This document shows, piece after piece, positions 33,667 to 41,013 of a stretch of DNA of 41,013 nucleotides. A program made the translations under genes and the position numbers. The stretch comes from CAZOHG01 sp964579725. Its GTDB lineage: Bacteria > Zhuqueibacterota > JdFR-76 > BMS3Abin05. The notes beneath the pieces are model-generated. The model ran no database searches. It saw only the letters and a list, made by a program, of their open reading frames with translations, and had not been told where the DNA came from. The stretch lies in the NCBI GenBank assembly GCA_964579725.1, contig CAZOHG010000032.1, positions 1 to 41,013 of the forward strand, written 5' to 3'. Within the stretch, counting starts at the first letter, position 1. Each line of letters opens with the position of its first letter.

Positions 33667-34221
33667 TCAAGTGAGCACCACAATTTTCCCCTTCAATTGC
33701 ACCCTGAGCAATCGTCGGGTATTTTCCGCACCTCTTTTTCGCTTGATTTGAATCTGCTCCAGAAAAATAAGGGGGTAGGCATTTTCCAGAAAATACAAAT
33801 ACCGGGCAATTTCAGCGTATTGCCCTTCTACACTCAGCGAAAAAGCAATGGTTTTTCGATCTTTGCCACTTTTTTCTCCAAGTTGCCGAAACGAAAGAAT
33901 CCGAAAATCCTTGGAACGGCTGCGATCGATGAAAAAGCGCATGTAATCCACATCCGTTTTCGGGTTTCCCACCTTCTTCGTTAATTCTTCCAAATTGGCG
34001 TAAATCTTTCGGTAGTAGCGTTCCTTCCGTAAAATGCTTTCCCAGCGGGTCTGGATTTTTCGTACCGTGCCCTGTTCCTGAACGAAACGCGCATTCAGCG
34101 TCCGGTACGCCCTGAAACGCGGCCACAACACGCCGGCAATCAAAAGAAGTGTGAGCGCCGCTACCCCGATGGGCAGGTACGTACTCAGAGATTTTTTCGT
34201 TTCCTGAACGTGTGCACTCAT
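33667..34221 (-). CDS. pilO: PilO-like inner-membrane assembly protein
   Basis: The 184-residue protein has a short cytoplasmic N-terminus and one membrane helix (about 15-33). A coiled coil (RAYRTLNARFVQEQGTVRKIQ) is followed by a ferredoxin-like periplasmic domain (FSLSVEGQYAEIARYLYFLENAYPLIFLEQIQI, quoted only as the features SVEGQYAEIARYLYFLE and LIFLEQI). This is the PilO/GspM pattern, in which it pairs with PilN below the secretin. It begins eight bases after the PilM-N gene ends, so the two are translationally linked. Confidence 0.82.
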   Translation of the reverse strand: MSAHVQETKKSLSTYLPIGVAALTLLLIAGVLWPRFRAYRTLNARFVQEQGTVRKIQTRWESILRKERYYRKIYANLEELTKKVGNPKTDVDYMRFFIDRSRSKDFRILSFRQLGEKSGKDRKTIAFSLSVEGQYAEIARYLYFLENAYPLIFLEQIQIKRKRGAENTRRLLRVQLKGKIVVLT

Positions 34222-34229
34222 TTCGGTTT

Positions 34230-35939
34230 CTATTCTCCCTCGATTAATTGGGAAAAATTGGATTTAATGCCGCACGTGAGTTCAAACCGTAGAAGCTTTC
34301 CGTCTTTCTGTTTTTCATCCAACACAATGCTGCGCAGATTCACCTGATCGAACGCCGCCTGTTTTTGCAACGCATTGTAAAAAGCGCGAATGGACTGCCC
34401 GGTGTACGCTTGTCCCGAAAGTGTCATTTTCCACCCAGGCTTTCGATTTCCGCCACGTCTCCTGCCCCGACTTCTTACAGGCTGAATTTGCGCCCCTGTA
34501 ATCCAAACCTGATCGGGAATATTTTGGGACAGGACCTTAAAAAGCAGGGACCAGCGCGGCTGTTGCCCCTTCTCCGTAAGAAGCTGCCGAAATTTGACGC
34601 TCATTTGCCCCGTCTTTTTCTCCAATTCTTTAATGAAAGACAACCGGTAGCGAACATTTTCCAACCGCTTGTCAACCACGATTTTCTCACCCTTGATTTG
34701 ATTGGTTTTAAATGACAAAAACAGCGCTGCCAGAAGCACGATCATGAGAGCCGAAAGGGAAGAGACGCGCATCAACACACCCTGTTTTTGGGCGATTTGT
34801 TCTTCCCGCTTAACCAGATTGAGGACGTTTAAAACCGTTTTGCTTTCCCCACCGGCGGCGTGGCGCGCCAGACCTACCGCTGAGGCAAAAATCGGCCCGA
34901 TGGCGCGCAATTTTTTTTCTTCAAACTTTTCGGGGTCGATTCGAACGCCGGTGAAGGGATCCAGCTTTTGCACTCGAATACCCAATTTATTCTCGATGTA
35001 GGTGTCCAATCCCCGCAACAGGCTCCCCCCGCCAACCAAAAAAATGCTTTCCACCGAAGCGTGCACCTGACTGGCATAGAACTGGACGGAAAGCCGAATT
35101 TCGTCCACCATTTTTTCTAACGGCATCCGAAAAGCCTGAAAAAGAAAATCCGGGTCTTGAATTTCGGGGGCATACCGAATATCCAGGCCCTCCGGTTTTA
35201 AAATGAGTCGTTTTTTGAGCAGTTCCGCTTTTTGGGGTGTCACCCCTTCGTACGACACAATTTCGTCGGACAGAGCCTGCCCTCCAAAATCCAATTCTCG
35301 CAGAAAATAAATCGCCTCACCCTGAAAAATGGCAATGTGCGTATAGTGACTCCCGATTGTCAAAATCAGGACATTTTTCTGCCTCATTTTTTGGGGAGCG
35401 GCCGCCAGTTGAGCCGCCCGGGAATTGAGAAGGACCCCCCTTAATTTTAGCGGAAATTGATGAAACAGGTCGATCTTCTCGTACACAAAGGGTTTGTGGA
35501 GCAAAAACACCATGCCGTGCAGCCGCTTAAGATGGTCTTTTGGCACGACGCCAAAGGGAACAACTTTTAAAATAGCCTCTTCCTGCGGAAAGTACATCTG
35601 GTCTTTTACTTCCCAAATGGCGGCTTTTTTGAATTCCGACCGCGGCATTTCAGGCAACTTGACGTACCGGGCATTTACCTCCGGCCCGTCCACTCCGGCA
35701 GAAAGGGGCTGTCCTTTGGCGCCGTTTTTCTCAAGACTCCGCAGAATTTTCTTTTGAAAGGCGGGCGTAACCCCTTCGTCCGGAACCACAAATAGCTGAC
35801 AAAGGGAAAGAGCAAAAGAATGCCCCTTTTTCTGAAGACCGACTATTTTGACGTAGCGATGCCCCCAATCGATTCCAAAATAGGTTTCATTGGAATGCAA
35901 CGGGAAAATTTGCGCTATTTTGCTTTTGATTTTTTTCAT
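34230..35939 (-). CDS. PilM-PilN fusion protein
   Basis: The 569-residue product joins two proteins that are normally separate. Residues about 15-365 are an actin-fold PilM (YFGIDWGHRYVKIVGL; NVLILTIGSHYTHIAIF; FLVGGGSLLRGLDTYIENKLG; IGPIFASAVGLA). Residues about 370-569 are PilN-like: an N-terminal VLNLVKREEQ, one membrane helix (SLSALMIVLLAALFLSF, about 396-413), a coiled coil and a small alpha/beta domain (MTLSGQAYTGQSIRAFYNALQ). PilM normally binds the short N-terminal peptide of PilN, so the fusion ties the cytoplasmic ring to the inner-membrane platform. ATG 35939 follows a GGGTGA site; GTG 35942 is possible. The frame is continuous with no sign of a frameshift or error. Confidence 0.85.
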   Translation of the reverse strand: MKKIKSKIAQIFPLHSNETYFGIDWGHRYVKIVGLQKKGHSFALSLCQLFVVPDEGVTPAFQKKILRSLEKNGAKGQPLSAGVDGPEVNARYVKLPEMPRSEFKKAAIWEVKDQMYFPQEEAILKVVPFGVVPKDHLKRLHGMVFLLHKPFVYEKIDLFHQFPLKLRGVLLNSRAAQLAAAPQKMRQKNVLILTIGSHYTHIAIFQGEAIYFLRELDFGGQALSDEIVSYEGVTPQKAELLKKRLILKPEGLDIRYAPEIQDPDFLFQAFRMPLEKMVDEIRLSVQFYASQVHASVESIFLVGGGSLLRGLDTYIENKLGIRVQKLDPFTGVRIDPEKFEEKKLRAIGPIFASAVGLARHAAGGESKTVLNVLNLVKREEQIAQKQGVLMRVSSLSALMIVLLAALFLSFKTNQIKGEKIVVDKRLENVRYRLSFIKELEKKTGQMSVKFRQLLTEKGQQPRWSLLFKVLSQNIPDQVWITGAQIQPVRSRGRRRGGNRKPGWKMTLSGQAYTGQSIRAFYNALQKQAAFDQVNLRSIVLDEKQKDGKLLRFELTCGIKSNFSQLIEGE

Positions 35940-35970
35940 CACACAGTCACCCGGCCCCTTGCTTCCTTGA

Positions 35971-36390
35971 TTAGTTCACGAAATCTTCCCGCCAGCTTCT
36001 GAGTCGGTACGTCGCATGTTTATCCTTCTTTTTCTTTTTTTTCTTCTTTGCTTTTTTCTTTTCCACCACCGCCCAAATCGTGTCCGGAACTCCGTGGCGC
36101 ACCCCAATTGCCATGATCGGATAGCGGTCGTGTTTTTTATTACCGACCACAGCTTTAAAATCTCCGAATCCCTCCACGCTGCCGGAGAAACTTCTGGGTT
36201 TTTTGTCGTCAGCCACCAGTGAGTACTCCAGAGAAGTCTCGGCATAGTAAAAAGCCTGAAGCGCGTCCCGGCGTTTTTCCAGGCTCTTGTGGCCCGTCCA
36301 CAAAACCGTGGCCAGCGCAGCGCTGAGGGCCAAAACTACCGTTAGAACAATGGCTGTTAAGGCCAACAGCATGCCCTGTTCATTTCCCAT
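35971..36390 (-). CDS. PilX/GspK-like minor pilin-type protein with poly-lysine segment
   Basis: The 139-residue protein starts MGNEQGMLLALTAIVL, a PilX-type N-terminus (charged stretch, G-x-L, then a hydrophobic helix), and continues RRDALQAFYYAETSLEYSLV, as in PilX/GspK proteins. The C-terminal part contains EKKKAKKKKKKKKDK, an extreme lysine run, before a short end. The open frame extends 36 codons further into the upstream gene, but ATG 36390 gives the expected N-terminus. It sits just after the PilW-like gene. Likely a minor pilin or pseudopilin of the tip complex; family assignment is moderate. Confidence 0.65.
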   Translation of the reverse strand: MGNEQGMLLALTAIVLTVVLALSAALATVLWTGHKSLEKRRDALQAFYYAETSLEYSLVADDKKPRSFSGSVEGFGDFKAVVGNKKHDRYPIMAIGVRHGVPDTIWAVVEKKKAKKKKKKKKDKHATYRLRSWREDFVN

Positions 36391-36407
36391 TTTCGGGCTT
36401 CTGTGCC

Positions 36408-36932
36408 CTAAAATCGCTGGTAAATGCGTGCCTGCGCCGTTCTCTTGGCGCTGACTAATTGAATTTGGTACACCCATGGGTGGCTGCCTTTGGTACATGA
36501 AAATGTCAAAGCCGAATCCGAGGGGTCTACAGAGAAACGGGCGACCGGTGCTTTTGGTGTGGTTACCCAGCCGCTGCCCTCGTCCAATTTTCGGTAAATC
36601 AGATGTTGATGGTGAGCCGTCACAATTTCGTAACGGCAGGTCCGGTCATATTGAGCAATTTCTACGACTTTGTCATTCACCAGGCTGGTGTCTTGTGCCG
36701 CACGAAAATCCGATGCCATTCGGCTCAACGCCTTTTCACTTTCTCGGTCAAATTCAGTGACGGACCAGGCCGCGCTAAATCCCGTTTCGCTGGCTTGTAG
36801 CAGTCGGAATACCACTCCGGCCAGAATACCCGTAAGTAGAACGGCCAGTGCGACTTCCACCAAGGTAAAGCCTGCCTGGCTTCCAGAAAATGCCCCCGGC
36901 AAATGGGGCTCTTTTTTTGCCAAATCTGCCAC
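36408..36932 (-). CDS. PilW/GspJ-like prepilin-type minor pilin
   Basis: The protein has a type III prepilin signal ending QAG|FTLVEVALAVLL with the required Glu at position 5 after cleavage, then a hydrophobic helix and a globular part with a probable disulfide pair (TCRYEIV and FSCTKG). Length (174 residues) and position between the PilV- and PilX-like genes suggest PilW/GspJ. GTG 36932 is preferred because AAAGGA lies just upstream; TTG 36956 is an alternative. The leader is long (about 21 residues). Confidence 0.75.
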   Translation of the reverse strand: MADLAKKEPHLPGAFSGSQAGFTLVEVALAVLLTGILAGVVFRLLQASETGFSAAWSVTEFDRESEKALSRMASDFRAAQDTSLVNDKVVEIAQYDRTCRYEIVTAHHQHLIYRKLDEGSGWVTTPKAPVARFSVDPSDSALTFSCTKGSHPWVYQIQLVSAKRTAQARIYQRF

Positions 36933-36974
36933 TTTTTTCCTTTTTTGTACGCTCAACCGTCAATGATTTGCCTC

Positions 36975-37427
36975 TTAATTCCAATAGGGAACGTAAGAGA
37001 CGGCTTTGCTGTCTTTCCAAAGCTTCCGGCTAATGGCGGCCGAAAGTTCTTCGTAACCTTTCCCCCAGCTTACTCGAACGGTAATTTCTTTCATGTTGTC
37101 GCCGATTTTCTTTCCCATGGAAGAAAGGGAGGCAAAAATATAGCGCCGTGTAAAGCCAGAAACGCCGTCCGGGTCCGTTTCGTCTGGGAAATTGCTTGAA
37201 ACCAAATAGCTGTAGCCTTCAGTATCCCGGTAAAAGAACACCTTTTCCATGCCGGCTTCGGCCAGAGTTAAAGCCTGCTCATGCCTTCGTAAATCCAAGA
37301 GTTGACCCGCGGCTACCTGTAATGCGGACAAAACGGACATGGAAATGGCACTAATGAGAAAAATACTCAACAGGATTTCCACCAAGGTGAACCCTGCCTC
37401 GTGATTGGTGCGTTTTCTGTGAGCCAT
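36975..37427 (-). CDS. PilV/GspI-like prepilin-type minor pilin
   Basis: The 150-residue protein has a short basic leader MAHRKRTNHEAG, cleaved before FTLVEILLSIFLIS with Glu at +5. The sequence QALTLAEAGMEKVFFYRDT after the helix is typical of PilV/GspI minor (pseudo)pilins. ATG 37427 is chosen over TTG 37433; neither has a clear ribosome site. It lies just beyond a hairpin terminator that follows the major pseudopilin gene, so it should be expressed at a lower level. Confidence 0.75.
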   Translation of the reverse strand: MAHRKRTNHEAGFTLVEILLSIFLISAISMSVLSALQVAAGQLLDLRRHEQALTLAEAGMEKVFFYRDTEGYSYLVSSNFPDETDPDGVSGFTRRYIFASLSSMGKKIGDNMKEITVRVSWGKGYEELSAAISRKLWKDSKAVSYVPYWN

Positions 37428-37438
37428 TTTCAATACAC

Positions 37439-37481
37439 AGAAAAAGGGGAAACGATCATCCTGTTCATTTCCCCTTTTTCT
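37439..37481 (-). terminator. Hairpin between major pseudopilin and minor pilin genes
   Basis: A perfect 14-bp stem (AGAAAAAGGGGAAA at 37439-37452, TTTCCCCTTTTTCT at 37468-37481) with a 15-base loop lies seven bases past the pseudopilin stop. On the minus strand the distal arm ends in CCCCTTTTTCT, a terminator-like tail. Partial read-through would give abundant major subunit and scarce minor subunits. Confidence 0.75.
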
Positions 37482-37487
37482 CGCTTT

Positions 37488-38021
37488 TTAGTAGTAGACG
37501 TATTCGTGGCCGTAGGTACTCGAATTGAGGTACGGTACGACTTGACCGGTTTTAGCCTCGTAATACCACCCGCCAGTAGCGGCGTCCAACCCGGCTACGT
37601 AATCCTGCAGCGCGCTGAGAACCCGCTCGCCGCTTTGGTCAATAACCACCCGACTTGAGTCGGTGATTGCCTCCACCGGAAAACTTTGTAAATACGGCCC
37701 GTACATGTAGGTCGTGGATTTGGTCTGGGAGGGATGGCCGGTAGAATCCGTAAACCACGTCAGTTGATGCTTAAACGTCGTTTCGTCGCCGCTGCTGTTG
37801 TAATCCGATGAGGTACAGGGGAAATAGCCGTGATCCAGTTTGTACGCGAGCAGTGCTTCCCGCAGCGTGACCAAATTGCCGCGCAGCTTGGCGGCTCTGG
37901 CGCTGCGTTCCGAACCGTTCATATTCATCATGACAATTCCGGCCAGAATCCCAATGATGGAAATCACGATGAGCAGTTCGGCCAGGGAAAATCCCTTTTC
38001 ATTCTGGAATTTTTGGAACAT
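37488..38021 (-). CDS. Major pseudopilin, GspG-like
   Basis: The 177-residue product has leader MFQKFQNEKG followed by FSLAELLIVISIIGILAGIV, with cleavage after G10 and Glu at +5. The globular part has RAAKLRGNLVTLREALLAYKLDHGYFP, quoted for the alpha-helix and the D-x-G-x-(Y)FP signature of GspG, and ends with a GGWYYEAKTGQVVPYLN segment, also seen in GspG-like pseudopilins. ATG 38021 has the strong ribosome site GGAGG eight bases upstream, the best in this operon, fitting an abundant subunit. An upstream extension to 38060 is rejected. A terminator hairpin follows directly. Confidence 0.88.
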   Translation of the reverse strand: MFQKFQNEKGFSLAELLIVISIIGILAGIVMMNMNGSERSARAAKLRGNLVTLREALLAYKLDHGYFPCTSSDYNSSGDETTFKHQLTWFTDSTGHPSQTKSTTYMYGPYLQSFPVEAITDSSRVVIDQSGERVLSALQDYVAGLDAATGGWYYEAKTGQVVPYLNSSTYGHEYVYY

Positions 38022-38165
38022 GTTACGACCTCCTTGTTTGATTTTTGGGTTACGCACCAATCTTTTTTTATTTTCTGTATCTCGAAGCCCAAATGGACTT
38101 ACGTTTCTCTTTCCCCCGAGAATCGCGACGAAAATTCCTGGGACTTGAAAATCTCCAAACTTTTC

Positions 38166-39383
38166 CTAATGAATGGTATTGAGCACACTCATTAAAGCCA
38201 TGACCAGCGAGAGGGCAACAAATCCCACCAAAAAGGCCATGACCACCAACATAACGGGCTCCAGAGCCGCTACCAAACGTTTCAGCTTATTGTTCACTTC
38301 CTTGCTGTAATAGTCCGAAATTTTGGCCATTAAGATGTCCATTTTTCCGGTTTCTTCCCCCACCGAGATCATCTGCACAAAAAGCGGCGGGAAGAAGGCC
38401 GTCCCGGCCACTTCCGTCGCCAATCGCTTTCCAAGGGAAAGATTTGTTCGAACCGTGTCGATGACATTTTCAAAGATCACATTTCCCACAACCTGTTTGG
38501 AAATCTCAAGGGCATGTAAAATAGGAATCCCACTTTGAGACAGAACGGCAAACACGTTGGAAAAACGTACCAGAGCCATTTTGTACAACACATCCCCTAA
38601 AATAGGAAGCTTTAACTTCAGCCAATCCCACCACTTGCGGCCTGAGCTGGTTCTAATTATTAATCGGTACGAGATGAAAAAAACTAAAGTCGCACCAATT
38701 AAAAGCGGGTAGTTGTGCTGTAAAAATTTGCTTCCTTCCACCATTAGGCGTGTGGGCAAAGGCAGTTTGGCATGGGATTCTTCTAAAACAGTAATGAATT
38801 TGGGCAAAATATACACCATCAGAAAAATCATGATCCCCACTGAGAGCACCAACAAAAAAATGGGGTACATCATGGCGTTCATGACTTCCGATTTCAATTC
38901 CTCTTTTTTCTCCAGGAAATCGGCGTAGTTGTGAAGGACTTTGTCCAATTGCCCACTTTCTTCTCCCGCTTTGACCATGTAAATTAAGAGGTTCGGAAAA
39001 ATTTTCGGGTATTTGCCCAGCGCCAAAGAAAAGGCATTGCCGCCGGCAACGGAATTGGCCACCTCCTCGCTGATTTGCCGCAAGCGGTCGTTTTCCATTT
39101 GTTTTTGAATGGTCCTCAGACTGCCCACAATTGAAACCCCGCTGGACAAAAGCGTGGCTAATTGGTTACAAAACAACATGATGTCCTTGCCCGAAATCCG
39201 CTGCTCAAAAATGCCCAGCGAAACATTTTGCTCGGGTTCTTTTTGACGCTGACGGGTTAAAACCACCGGAAAATACTGCCTCTCCCGAAGCGCGCGTACT
39301 GCTTCATCCAGATCGTCAGCTTCAACGATGCCTTCCTGAATCTTACCTGCGAAATCTCGTGCCCGGTACTTAAAGCGTTCCAT
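38166..39383 (-). CDS. pilC: PilC/GspF inner-membrane platform protein
   Basis: The 405-residue platform protein of type IV pili or type II secretion. The short N-terminal part (FKYRARDFAGKIQEG ... RALRERQYFPV) leads into two T2SSF helical domains (IMLFCNQLATLLSSGVSIVGSL and FSNVFAVLSQSGIPILHALE, each key part under 23 residues and quoted only to identify the repeats). Membrane helices lie near 170-190, 215-240 and 370-400. Length is normal. It sits between the ATPase gene (98 bases) and the pseudopilin gene (144 bases). Confidence 0.94.
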   Translation of the reverse strand: MERFKYRARDFAGKIQEGIVEADDLDEAVRALRERQYFPVVLTRQRQKEPEQNVSLGIFEQRISGKDIMLFCNQLATLLSSGVSIVGSLRTIQKQMENDRLRQISEEVANSVAGGNAFSLALGKYPKIFPNLLIYMVKAGEESGQLDKVLHNYADFLEKKEELKSEVMNAMMYPIFLLVLSVGIMIFLMVYILPKFITVLEESHAKLPLPTRLMVEGSKFLQHNYPLLIGATLVFFISYRLIIRTSSGRKWWDWLKLKLPILGDVLYKMALVRFSNVFAVLSQSGIPILHALEISKQVVGNVIFENVIDTVRTNLSLGKRLATEVAGTAFFPPLFVQMISVGEETGKMDILMAKISDYYSKEVNNKLKRLVAALEPVMLVVMAFLVGFVALSLVMALMSVLNTIH

Positions 39384-39480
39384 TGAGGTGTGTTTTCCAA
39401 AAAATTCGGTGCGTCTGTGTCAATCGATAAAAAACCATTGAACTCCCTTGTAATAAAGGTCGAGAAAAATTTAAAAAGTT

Positions 39481-41013
39481 TTACGTTACTCGCAGCACTT
39501 CTTCCACGGTTGTCAGGCCCAGTGCGGCTTTACGCAGGCCGTCCACGCGCATCGTGTCCATTCCGTGCCGAATAGCCAAGTCCCGAATCACCTCGTCACT
39601 GCTTTCTTTAACCACAGCTCGGCGAATTTCAGGGTCGACAACCAACAATTCGTGAATACCGACACGGCCCTGGTAGCCAGTGCCGTGGCACTCGCGGCAG
39701 CCCTTTCCCTTGAAAAATCGGGCTTTCCCGAATTTCTCCGGCAGCCGTAGCGATTGCTGTTCTTCGGGCGAAAGGGCAATCTCCTGCTTGCACACCGCGC
39801 AAATACGCCGCACCAATCGTTGCCCCATAATGCCAAGCAGGGACGAAGCCACCAAAAATGGCTCAATGCCCATGTCAATAAGCCGGGTAACCGCCGAGGG
39901 AGCATCGTTTGTGTGCAAAGTGCTCAGTACCAGGTGCCCCGTTAGGGCAGCTCGAATGGCGATTTCCGCCGATTCCTGATCCCGAATCTCGCCGATCATG
40001 ACAACGTCCGGGTCCTGCCGCAAGATTGAACGCAACCCGGCTGCAAAAGTGAGTCCGGCTTTCTCATTGACCTGCACCTGATTAATGAGCGGAAAATTGT
40101 ATTCCACCGGATTTTCCACTGTAATAATGTTTTTGTCCGGGGTATTGATTTCATTTAGCGAAGCGTACAATGTAGAGGTTTTGCCACTCCCCGTGGGCCC
40201 GGTAATGAGCAACAAACCCTGCGAACGGTGAATCAGCTCGTTCCATTTTTCGGCCACTTTTGGGGAAAAGCCCATTTTTGCAATGTCGAGAATGAATCCG
40301 GCTTTGTCTAAGATACGCATCACCACCTTTTCACCCTTGACGGTGGGCAAAATGGAGATGCGCAAATCGACCGTTTTTCCGTCGCTCTTGTACTCAAAAC
40401 GCCCGTCCTGCGGGAGACGCTTTTCGGAAACATCCAAATTGGCCATGATTTTAATGCGCGACGCCACCATAGCATGAAACTTCTTCGGCAGCTTGAAGGC
40501 CTCGTGTAGCAGGCCGTCGATGCGGTACCGTACGCGCAAAACTTTTTCGTCCGGCTCAATGTGAATATCGCTGGCTCGGTCGCGAATAGCCTGTGCCAGA
40601 ATGAGATTGACCACTTTGACAACAGAGGAACCTTCTTTGGAATTGTCCTGGTAGGCACTTCCCATTTCCACCTGAGGCGAGTCGTCCACCTCGATGTCTT
40701 GAATGACCTCCTTCAGGGAATCCCCTACCCGGTAGTATTTTTCAATGGCACGGTCAATGTCGCTCACCTTGGCCAGAACCGTTTGAATTTGGTACCCAGT
40801 CCGGTGCCTGAGAAAATCCAAAACATACACATCCAACGGGTCGGCTGTGGCCACGGTAAGGGTATTTTCCACCCGAAACAGCGGAATAATCCGGTATTTT
40901 GTCGCAATTTTTTTCGGAACGATTTCAACCACCGCGGGGTCAATATCGTAGGAGTCAATTTTGGCGGAAGGAATATTGACCCCGCGGTGGTTGAAATCGT
41001 TCCGAAAAAAATT
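39481..41013 (-). CDS. pilB: PilB/GspE secretion ATPase, 5' end missing
   Basis: The hexameric motor ATPase for pilus or pseudopilus assembly. An N-terminal GspE-N-type region (YDIDPAVVEIVPKKIATKY) is followed by Walker A GPTGSGKTS, Asp box ITVENPVEY, Walker B VVMIGEIRD and His box STLHTNDAPSAVTRL. The tetracysteine zinc site is CAVC ... CREC. The frame is open to the window edge, but the last 41 bases (40973-41013) are an inverted copy of codons inside this same gene. Reliable coding sequence therefore ends near 40972, where it still reads IPSAKIDSYDIDPAV. A GTG at 40932 is an internal codon, not a start. Much of the N-terminal domain lies outside the window. Confidence 0.93.
   Translation of the reverse strand, partial: NFFRNDFNHRGVNIPSAKIDSYDIDPAVVEIVPKKIATKYRIIPLFRVENTLTVATADPLDVYVLDFLRHRTGYQIQTVLAKVSDIDRAIEKYYRVGDSLKEVIQDIEVDDSPQVEMGSAYQDNSKEGSSVVKVVNLILAQAIRDRASDIHIEPDEKVLRVRYRIDGLLHEAFKLPKKFHAMVASRIKIMANLDVSEKRLPQDGRFEYKSDGKTVDLRISILPTVKGEKVVMRILDKAGFILDIAKMGFSPKVAEKWNELIHRSQGLLLITGPTGSGKTSTLYASLNEINTPDKNIITVENPVEYNFPLINQVQVNEKAGLTFAAGLRSILRQDPDVVMIGEIRDQESAEIAIRAALTGHLVLSTLHTNDAPSAVTRLIDMGIEPFLVASSLLGIMGQRLVRRICAVCKQEIALSPEEQQSLRLPEKFGKARFFKGKGCRECHGTGYQGRVGIHELLVVDPEIRRAVVKESSDEVIRDLAIRHGMDTMRVDGLRKAALGLTTVEEVLRVT
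40906..41013. repeat. Perfect 41-nt inverted repeat at the window end
   Basis: Bases 40906-40946 and 40973-41013 are exact reverse complements (41 of 41), separated by 26 bases, and the right arm ends at the last base. The left arm is normal pilB coding sequence. The shape suggests a fold-back or contig-end artefact rather than a biological element. Confidence 0.9.

Noticed and set aside
34230..35939. Suspicion that PilM-PilN is joined by a sequencing error
   Set aside because: The reading frame passes the junction without loss of similarity to PilM or PilN on either side; kept as a real fusion, with read checking suggested.
38061..38165. Possible promoter before the pseudopilin gene
   Set aside because: Only weak TTG-type and A-rich boxes with 16-base spacing are visible; not convincing enough to list.

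Overview
The window comes from a Gram-negative, metagenome-type bacterium of the FCB superphylum. Two large exported proteins carry the FlgD-like/type IX-type C-terminal tail (NYPNPFNP motif), lipobox lipoproteins sit beside TonB-type and DUF1302-type outer-membrane barrels, and zinc-ribbon/GGDEF-like signalling proteins occur. Candidate phylum KSB1, Calditrichota or Ignavibacteriota-like lineages fit best. This placement is inferred from domain style, not from a marker gene. Most genes lie on the minus strand; only 22266-27309 is on the plus strand.

Region 1 (1-2426, minus): the start of an MBL-fold hydrolase, an NAD-dependent sugar epimerase and purD. Region 2 (2648-14684, minus): a cell-surface block. 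It holds two exported Ycf48-type propeller proteins with sorting tails, a single-chain M16 zinc peptidase, a probable outer-membrane barrel protein (DUF6850-like) and two paralogous lipoproteins with a lamin-tail/DUF4876-type domain. The same domain is fused into the larger propeller protein. Region 3 (14897-20692, minus): a one-polypeptide restriction-modification enzyme, then a TonB-dependent receptor with its own good sigma70-type promoter. The receptor may belong functionally with the DUF4876/barrel genes, which the RM gene separates from it.

Region 4 (20781-21958, minus): RNA 3'-phosphate cyclase rtcA and tRNA-Gln(TTG), the tRNA with clear promoter and terminator. Region 5 (22202-27309, plus): a TetR regulator with a near-ideal promoter overlapped by a perfect palindromic operator, followed by a tightly packed RND/MMPL exporter, LolA-like periplasmic protein and DUF1302-like barrel. 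This looks like one regulated envelope export or lipid-trafficking system.

Region 6 (27418-41013, minus): one long co-directional run encoding a type IV pilus/type II secretion-like machine (PilB ATPase, PilC, major pseudopilin, three minor pilin-type proteins, a PilM-PilN fusion, PilO, PilP/GspC-like, secretin). It continues directly into a four-gene signalling cassette: histidine kinase with decayed ATPase, receiver, second histidine kinase, and an unusual receiver-zinc ribbon-degenerate GGDEF protein. The cassette is the most novel-looking part of the window. The right end of the window is a perfect 41-nt fold-back repeat that is probably an assembly artefact and damages the 5' end of pilB.
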